Assembly (NCBI RefSeq): GCF_963548695.1
Contig: NZ_CAUUWA010000032.1
Span: 1 to 26,962, forward strand
DNA from: an uncultured Fretibacterium sp.
Lineage (GTDB): Bacteria > Synergistota > Synergistia > Synergistales > Aminobacteriaceae
Direction: 5' to 3'
Length of the DNA stretch: 26,962 nucleotides
Shown here: one piece after another, positions 23,053 through 26,962 of the stretch
Layout: the number at the start of each line of letters is the position of its first letter
How positions within the stretch are numbered: position 1 is the stretch's first letter
Program-made: the position numbers and the translations under genes
Notes under the pieces: model-generated
The model's input: only the letters and a program-made list of their open reading frames with translations
Database searches by the model: none
What the model was told of the DNA's origin: nothing

Positions 23053-23120
23053 CCGCATTGTCAACTCGTGAGAAAACGGCTGCTATCCTGACGCCAGACA
23101 GCCTGGGGAGGGGTGAAACC

Positions 23121-23525
23121 ATGGAGGATATGGAGGATAAAGAAGAGAAGGCTCTGCAAAGCGCTCTGGCCGAGATTCGCTCCCGGCCTCCGGTGGGCCG
23201 TCGCCGACGGCCGCACGATTTCAGCTCCGTCGTCAGAATTCTGTTCCGCGAGATCTCCGAACTCAGGGAGGAGGGGTACACCATGATCTCCATCTTCGAA
23301 AAACTGGCCGAACACGGCTTCTTCAAAGAGACGAAGGACCCGAAACACTTCCGGCAGGCTTTCAATCGAGAGAGGGAGCGGAGGAGAACGCTCGGCGACG
23401 TACGGAACGGAAGAGCGGCAATCCGGGGCGGCACCATTCCGCCCGAGCCGGGCGGGCGTCCCCGGATAGATTCCGGGCCATCCGGAGTCCGCAGGAACAG
23501 CGACGGGACCTTCGATTTTGACTGA
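23121..23525 (+). CDS. traK: TraK-like oriT-binding protein
   Basis: A 134-residue protein, small and basic overall. Residues 30-95 contain the recognisable core: RREISEL-type helix (SSVVRILFREISELREEGYT), ISIFEKLAEHGFF, and a basic KHFRQAFNRERERRR. This pattern (helix, Gly-Tyr turn, I..L...G, then F....R) resembles RP4 TraK and related StbA/TraK-type proteins, which bind and bend oriT. The C-terminal 40 residues are Gly/Pro/Arg-rich and probably disordered. Start at 23121 has GGAGG about 9 nt upstream and is better than an earlier in-frame ATG at 23058, which would place the N-terminus in oriT. It is first in a three-gene operon diverging from mobC. The name rests on synteny plus modest sequence similarity from memory. 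Confidence 0.65.
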   Translation: MEDMEDKEEKALQSALAEIRSRPPVGRRRRPHDFSSVVRILFREISELREEGYTMISIFEKLAEHGFFKETKDPKHFRQAFNRERERRRTLGDVRNGRAAIRGGTIPPEPGGRPRIDSGPSGVRRNSDGTFDFD

Positions 23526-23545
23526 CAAGGAAGAGAGGAAAGGCT

Positions 23546-24328
23546 ATGAAAGACACCATTTTTTACGTCGGCGGCTCCAAGGGCGGGGTGGGCAAGAGCA
23601 TCGTCGCCCTGACTCTGGTTCAGTTCCTCATCGACCGCTATGGCGACGTCAAGACCATCCACGTCATCGAGACCGACGAGAGCAATCCGGACGTGGGGCG
23701 CGTCTACCGAGGGAAAGTTCCCGTGACCTCCATTCTCCTGGACGAGAAGGAGAACGGGTGGATAACCATGGCCACGCTCATGGAAAGGGCGGCCGATACC
23801 CTGTTCGTCATCAACAGCGCCGCACGCAGCAATCTGGGCATCGCCAGGAATGGGGCGAACTTCTCGGCCGTGCTGGAGAGCGGAGGCATTCCCTACGACC
23901 TGGTCTCCTTTTGGCCGATGAACCGCCAGAAGGATTCCGTGCTCCTTCTCGAGGACTTTCTGAGGGCCATGACGTTCGGCTCCGTCTTTCCCATCCGCAA
24001 TACCTATTTCGGCAGCCCGGAGCAATTCTCGCTCTTCGACAGGCTCTACGAAGAAAGCGCACTGCTGCGCTCACGCATCGACCGACGCCAGATCCTGGAC
24101 TTCCCCGAGCTGGCCGACGTCATCGCCGACGACTTCTACACGGGAGGGAAGACGATACCCGAGACGATCCGGGAGCTCGGGGTCTTCGCGGCCCAGAGCT
24201 TCCGGAGCTGGAGGAACGCCGTGAACCGCCTTTTCGAAGGGACGGGACTCTTCCCCGACACGACTCCGGTCGTTCTCCCAGAGGCCTCGGCTCCGAAGAA
24301 GGGCAAGGCGGAGAAGGAGCAGGGGTAG
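23546..24328 (+). CDS. traL: TraL-like ParA/MinD-family ATPase
   Basis: A 260-residue P-loop ATPase with the deviant Walker A of ParA/MinD proteins, GGSKGGVGKSIVALTL (residues 9-24), and the following IETDESNPDVGR that acts as the second Asp motif. The remainder is less conserved (SFWPMNRQKDSV, LPVRNTYFG-like FPIRNTYFGSPEQF). In RP4 the second gene after oriT is traL, a ParA-like NTPase of unclear role, and the StbABC system of other plasmids has a similar ATPase in the second position. So a role in placing or stabilising the element, or in transfer, is expected. GAGG lies 7 nt before the ATG; the stop is directly followed by the next ATG. Confidence 0.8.
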   Translation: MKDTIFYVGGSKGGVGKSIVALTLVQFLIDRYGDVKTIHVIETDESNPDVGRVYRGKVPVTSILLDEKENGWITMATLMERAADTLFVINSAARSNLGIARNGANFSAVLESGGIPYDLVSFWPMNRQKDSVLLLEDFLRAMTFGSVFPIRNTYFGSPEQFSLFDRLYEESALLRSRIDRRQILDFPELADVIADDFYTGGKTIPETIRELGVFAAQSFRSWRNAVNRLFEGTGLFPDTTPVVLPEASAPKKGKAEKEQG

Positions 24329-24955
24329 ATGCCCAGCTTCAACGAGGTCCTGAACGTCACCTCCGAGCGGGTCCTCAAGCGTCCCCTGAGCGACGAGGAG
24401 CGCCGCGAGATCCTCGAGCTGGCCGGTGTCCTCGGTATGAAGGAGGTGCAGGAGTACCTCTACATGATCCTCACCTTCAAGTTTCACGAGGACCGCCTCG
24501 GCGAGAAGCTGGAGCGCATGACGCGAGTGTCCGAACGCATTCGGGAGGTACTGCAGGACGGGACGGAGAGATTCCTGAAGGCGGCGGCCGACGATATCGC
24601 CAAGGACATGGGGAGTCGCATCTCGGAGGAGGCCTTGAGGGCGACCAAGGCGCTGCGGGATTACCACGAGACGCGAGGCAGGATCCTCACGGTGTCCTTT
24701 TCGGGACTGCTGATGTCCCTGGGATTCTGGCTCGGCACATTCCAGCGAGGGACATGGAGCGCGCCGGGACGGGGCATCGTCTCGGCGCTGCTGAACCTTC
24801 CGGCGGGATGGGCGCTGCTCCTGAGCATGGCGAGCTGCTCTTTTCTGTGGTATGTCGACAACGGAGAGGCGCTGAGGCGTTCCCGGAAGCACAAAATCCT
24901 TCTGGCACTCCAGGTCGCCTGTTCCATGGGAGTGATGTGGATGATGGCACAATAA
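24329..24955 (+). CDS. traM: TraM-position membrane protein of the traKLM-like operon
   Basis: A 208-residue protein starting immediately after the traL stop (TAGATG), with AGGAG upstream. Residues 1-125 are soluble and helical, with a coiled-coil-like part (HEDRLGEKLERMTRVSERIRE). Three hydrophobic segments follow: about 128-145 (LTVSFSGLLMSLGFWLG), 152-175 (ALLNLPAGWALLLSMASC) and 190-206. I do not recognise the family; the symbol is by position only. RP4 TraM is smaller, so it may be an unrelated protein in the same slot. It could anchor the TraL ATPase at the membrane (inference). Confidence 0.6.
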   Translation: MPSFNEVLNVTSERVLKRPLSDEERREILELAGVLGMKEVQEYLYMILTFKFHEDRLGEKLERMTRVSERIREVLQDGTERFLKAAADDIAKDMGSRISEEALRATKALRDYHETRGRILTVSFSGLLMSLGFWLGTFQRGTWSAPGRGIVSALLNLPAGWALLLSMASCSFLWYVDNGEALRRSRKHKILLALQVACSMGVMWMMAQ

Positions 24956-25035
24956 AAAGCCCTCGGCCCGCAGCTCTCGATTCCGGGGCGACACCCCAGC
25001 CGTAAGCTGCGTAAAGGAGAGAGCAACGGAAACGG
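24956..25035. other. Short non-coding stretch with possible RNA structure after traM
   Basis: GCAGCT (24970-24975) can pair with AGCTGC (25005-25010), enclosing GGGG/CCCC (24985-24988 and 24994-24997). This nested fold lies in the transcribed 3' region of the traKLM-like operon, just before the terminator. No known riboswitch or RNA family recognised. Confidence 0.3.
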
Positions 25036-25075
25036 CGGAGGAGGCCCGGGGTTCTTTGTGGGCCTCCTCCGTTTT
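25036..25075 (+). terminator. Strong intrinsic terminator between convergent operons
   Basis: Perfect 12-bp stem CGGAGGAGGCCC/GGGCCTCCTCCG with a 12-nt loop, followed by TTTT. It ends the traKLM-like operon. The nuclease gene on the other strand ends 4 nt beyond it, so it probably serves both, although the minus-strand tail has only a short T-run. Confidence 0.85.
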
Positions 25076-25078
25076 CGG

Positions 25079-26014
25079 TCAGGAATCCGACCGAGCCTGC
25101 AATTCCTTCAGTCGCTCCATAGAAAGCCCGGTTACCCGGGAGACCAGATGGACGTCGACCTTCTCCTTCAGCATCGCCACAGCCGTCTTTTCCACACCTT
25201 CCGCACGACCTTCCAGGCGACCTTCCGAACGACCTTCCGAACGACCTTCCTCAAACCCATCGCTTCGGGCCTGTTTGAAACTGTTCTCGTAGTCCGCACG
25301 ATCGCGCCTGGCGATGAAATAGTCCCGCAAAAGCTTGGGGTCCTTCGTAAAAAGAGACTCCAGCTGCATCATTCGCTCGACACGGGTATCCGTCTGCGCC
25401 ATCTCCTGCATCGCCCGTTCACCTCCCACGTTGCCCAGATAACTCAACAACCTATCCAGCCCCGTCCTGGGGCCGGCTTTGCGCCGCCTCAGCTTCGGAA
25501 GTTCCAGGAAGTGGAACTCCATCCCCTTCATCTCCCACCGGCGGTCTCGCACATCCAGAATCCGATGGAGAGAATGATAGGTCCCATCTCCGGCAGTCGA
25601 CGGAAACACCTCGAAGTCCAACAACCCCACGAAAATCACGGGCGCCAGGTCGCCGTATTCGTCTCCCTCTCCAAGCTGCAGAAAGTAGGTCATCGCCGAG
25701 TAGTAGAGGCTGCGCTCCAGGAAATGACGATCTTTCGCAACTTGAACCTCGATGTGAAAGATACGGCCGTCCTCCGCCGTGGCGAGCACGTCAAAACGAG
25801 GCAGCTTCGCGTCACGATACAGGGGCGAGCTTTCACGATCCCCGTAAGCCACATCCTCGATTCGACGGGCGCTCCCGTCCGGATCCAGGTCCAGAAGCAC
25901 CTCGTTCAAAAAGGCGATGAGGAGATCCTTGTGCTCCTCCGTCGCGAACAGGTACTTGAAGAAACGATCGCTCAGCCGATCCAGGCGTATCGACTCACTC
26001 CCGTTGTCCGTCAT
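25079..26014 (-). CDS. Rpn-family / PD-(D/E)XK nuclease (transposase-like)
   Basis: A 311-residue protein of the Rpn/PDDEXK_2 group. The N-terminus SDRFFKYLFATEEHKDLLIAFLN is the family signature, and the nuclease core has D75 in LPRFDVLA and E89-x-Q91 in HIEVQVA. Rpn proteins cut DNA and promote recA-independent recombination in E. coli; in many genomes they are multi-copy and annotated as transposases. The C-terminal part has a helical stretch and four EGR-type repeats (FEEGRSEGRSEGRLEGRAEG) encoded by 12-bp DNA repeats. The start at 26014 was chosen because GGAGGAGGG lies 4 nt upstream; a Met 6 codons earlier has none. It is an independent cargo gene with its own promoter, convergent with traM. 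Confidence 0.9.
   Translation of the reverse strand: MTDNGSESIRLDRLSDRFFKYLFATEEHKDLLIAFLNEVLLDLDPDGSARRIEDVAYGDRESSPLYRDAKLPRFDVLATAEDGRIFHIEVQVAKDRHFLERSLYYSAMTYFLQLGEGDEYGDLAPVIFVGLLDFEVFPSTAGDGTYHSLHRILDVRDRRWEMKGMEFHFLELPKLRRRKAGPRTGLDRLLSYLGNVGGERAMQEMAQTDTRVERMMQLESLFTKDPKLLRDYFIARRDRADYENSFKQARSDGFEEGRSEGRSEGRLEGRAEGVEKTAVAMLKEKVDVHLVSRVTGLSMERLKELQARSDS
25197..25250. repeat. 12-bp tandem repeat in the nuclease coding region
   Basis: Four and a half units of CCTTCCGAACGA-type sequence; two adjacent units are identical (25221-25232 and 25233-25244), the first two differ at two to three positions. It encodes the SEGR/LEGR/AEGR tetrapeptide repeats. As the unit is a multiple of three, gain or loss would change protein length without breaking the frame. 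Confidence 0.85.
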
Positions 26015-26299
26015 GTAGCCCTCCTCCGCCATTCCAATCCCGGGCCTCTTTCTCGCATTATAGCACCCGCCCCACGTCGCGGGACAGCTCCGAATGCACG
26101 GTCCAAAACACCGTAAACAAACCGACCGCCTCCGTTTCTCACCCACGTTCGGCCCGTACCCGAAAAAACGTCAGGTACCCTTTTGAAAAGCCCGAATAAC
26201 GGGAGCAGGACAAAGGCGCGGAGCGAAGCACGGACACACGTTCACAACGCAAAAATCCGGAACTTCCGAGTCACGCCACGGAGTTCATCGCACTCCTTC
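26015..26299. other. Intergenic region upstream of the nuclease gene
   Basis: A 285-nt gap. The left part holds the nuclease promoter; the rest (about 26150-26299) contains no gene, strong dyad or repeat that I can see. A frame extending the nuclease upstream to 26146 has shadow-like composition and no ribosome site. Confidence 0.6.
26057..26065 (-). promoter_or_regulatory. Extended -10 promoter for the nuclease gene
   Basis: Minus strand TGCTATAAT: consensus -10 with the TGn extension, about 43 nt before the chosen ATG. No -35 worth naming. The same arrangement is seen before the sigma-factor gene. Confidence 0.55.
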
Positions 26300-26962
26300 T
26301 CATCCCGGACCATCCAACCCCTCTCTCAGGAGCCCGTCACGGAGGCAGGGAAGGGGGCGTTCTTCTCCCTTGCCGACAGCCTTCTTCGCCTCTTCCTCGA
26401 AAACACGGAACCGCCGACGAACAGTCCACAGACGTCTCTCCGTCTCCTTTTGCGAGAGCCCGACAGGGAACAAGGCCATAAAAGCCTTTCGGGCTTCACC
26501 CCGATACTGCTTGCAGGGGGGAGGTTCCCAGAGCTCCGTAAAGGCATCCTGAAGTATGGGGCTGTCGATCTCATTCGGTTCGGACTCTGTTTCTTTTTCG
26601 TCTTCTCTGTCCTTTTTTCTTGTGTCGTAGTGTTTTTGTCTTTTGGGTATAGTTCTCTGGGTATAGTTTCCGGCTCTTTCGGATCCGACCTCGCAATCCG
26701 TCGGAGCCGACCTGTCGGACGCCGATCCGACGTCGGCATCTTCAGGGCCGACGTCCCCGGAGCCGACCTCGGCTCCGTCCTCGCCATACCCCTCGATACG
26801 GAACGGCAAAGAGTAAAGCGTACGGTCGAACTCCCTGCTCCCCGGTACCCGGCGCTGCTGTCGGGTAACGTACCCGGCCTTCTCCAGGCGCTGAAGGGCA
26901 CGCTTGGTCGTGGCCAGGGACACCCCGGCACGCTCCGCGAGCCTCGAGAGGCTCGGCCAGGC
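26300..26962 (-). CDS. Winged-helix (HTH_36-like) protein, possible replication initiator; 5' end outside window
   Basis: The frame is open to the right edge, so the N-terminus is missing; 220 residues are visible. It starts in a winged-helix: PSLSRLAERAGVSLATTKRA, then LQRLEKAGYVTRQQRR, the pattern of HTH domains in plasmid and phage replication initiators. An acidic, low-complexity linker (about residues 60-105, rich in Gly, Asp, Glu) and a charged KKDREDEKETESEPNE stretch follow, then a C-terminal helical domain (ILQDAFTELWEPPPCKQYRG, AFMALFPVGLSQKETERRLW). A GTG about 40 bases in from the edge could act as a start but would cut the helix-turn-helix, so I treat the gene as truncated. Initiator is a guess from domain plan; a transcription regulator is equally possible. 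Confidence 0.7.
   Translation of the reverse strand, partial: AWPSLSRLAERAGVSLATTKRALQRLEKAGYVTRQQRRVPGSREFDRTLYSLPFRIEGYGEDGAEVGSGDVGPEDADVGSASDRSAPTDCEVGSERAGNYTQRTIPKRQKHYDTRKKDREDEKETESEPNEIDSPILQDAFTELWEPPPCKQYRGEARKAFMALFPVGLSQKETERRLWTVRRRFRVFEEEAKKAVGKGEERPLPCLRDGLLREGLDGPG

Larger units (their letters stand above)
22662..23120. other. Candidate origin of transfer (oriT) region
   Basis: A 459-nt non-coding stretch between the leftward mobC-relaxase operon and the rightward traK-like operon, the same arrangement as RP4 oriT. The mobC side is packed with perfect inverted repeats (separate entries) plus TTGTC-G-GACAA near 22841-22851; the traK side holds helically phased direct repeats. 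Three nic-like strings are present: GTGCGCTTG (22811-22819), TATCAGCG two bases after the 22871-22888 hairpin, and TATCCTG (23084-23090), which equals the RP4 nic core and has the same orientation. I cannot decide between them from sequence. Confidence 0.72.

Noticed and set aside
23518..25005. Plus-strand frame of 495 codons covering traL and traM
   Set aside because: Arg/Gly/His-rich shadow; the traL frame has the Walker A motif and traM has clean membrane segments.
25079..26014. Complete insertion sequence
   Set aside because: The Rpn-like gene is often labelled transposase, but I see no terminal inverted repeats or target duplication around it.

Overview
The window is the interior of a large conjugative element (an ICE or conjugative plasmid) in a GC-rich bacterium that uses strong Shine-Dalgarno sites. 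No rRNA, tRNA or housekeeping core genes are visible, so the host cannot be fixed. The Rpn-type nuclease with EGR repeats and the overall gene style make me lean weakly to Synergistota. This is a guess and not a result.

Layout. Positions 1-5710 (minus strand) hold a P-type (Trb/VirB) type IV secretion operon in the order trbB-trbC-trbD-trbE-(120-aa orf)-trbJ-trbL, with trbL running off the left edge; trbF/G/I are expected beyond it. Positions 5711-6296 are a divergent control region. A TrbA-like XRE regulator with a cysteine-rich C-terminal half reads right (6297-7139). It converges on a sigma-70 family gene (7258-8088, minus) whose DNA-contact residues differ from the consensus at both the -10 and -35 recognition positions.

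Positions 8191-22661 (minus) form one tightly packed transfer operon: mobC, a relaxase-primase fusion, a 2303-residue methylase-helicase, a 50-aa acidic mini-gene, an ArdC-KfrB protein, the coupling protein TraG and the nitrilase-like TraB. Nearly all junctions overlap or nearly touch. A TnpV-like gene is nested in another frame inside the low-complexity linker of the giant helicase.

Positions 22662-23120 are the oriT candidate: several perfect inverted repeats next to mobC, then helically phased 11-bp direct repeats next to a rightward traK-traL-traM-like operon (23121-24955). This is the architecture of RP4, with relaxase genes to one side, oriT in the middle and traKLM diverging. A shared terminator separates it from a leftward Rpn/PD-(D/E)XK nuclease gene (25079-26014). 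The right edge holds the 3' part of a winged-helix protein that may be the replication initiator (26300-26962).

How the parts fit: MobC, the relaxase and TraK would assemble at oriT, the relaxase would nick and pilot the strand, TraG would hand it to the Trb channel, and the primase, ArdC-type and methylase-helicase proteins would prepare or protect the incoming DNA. The regulator and sigma factor lie between the two transfer operons and are the likely switch.
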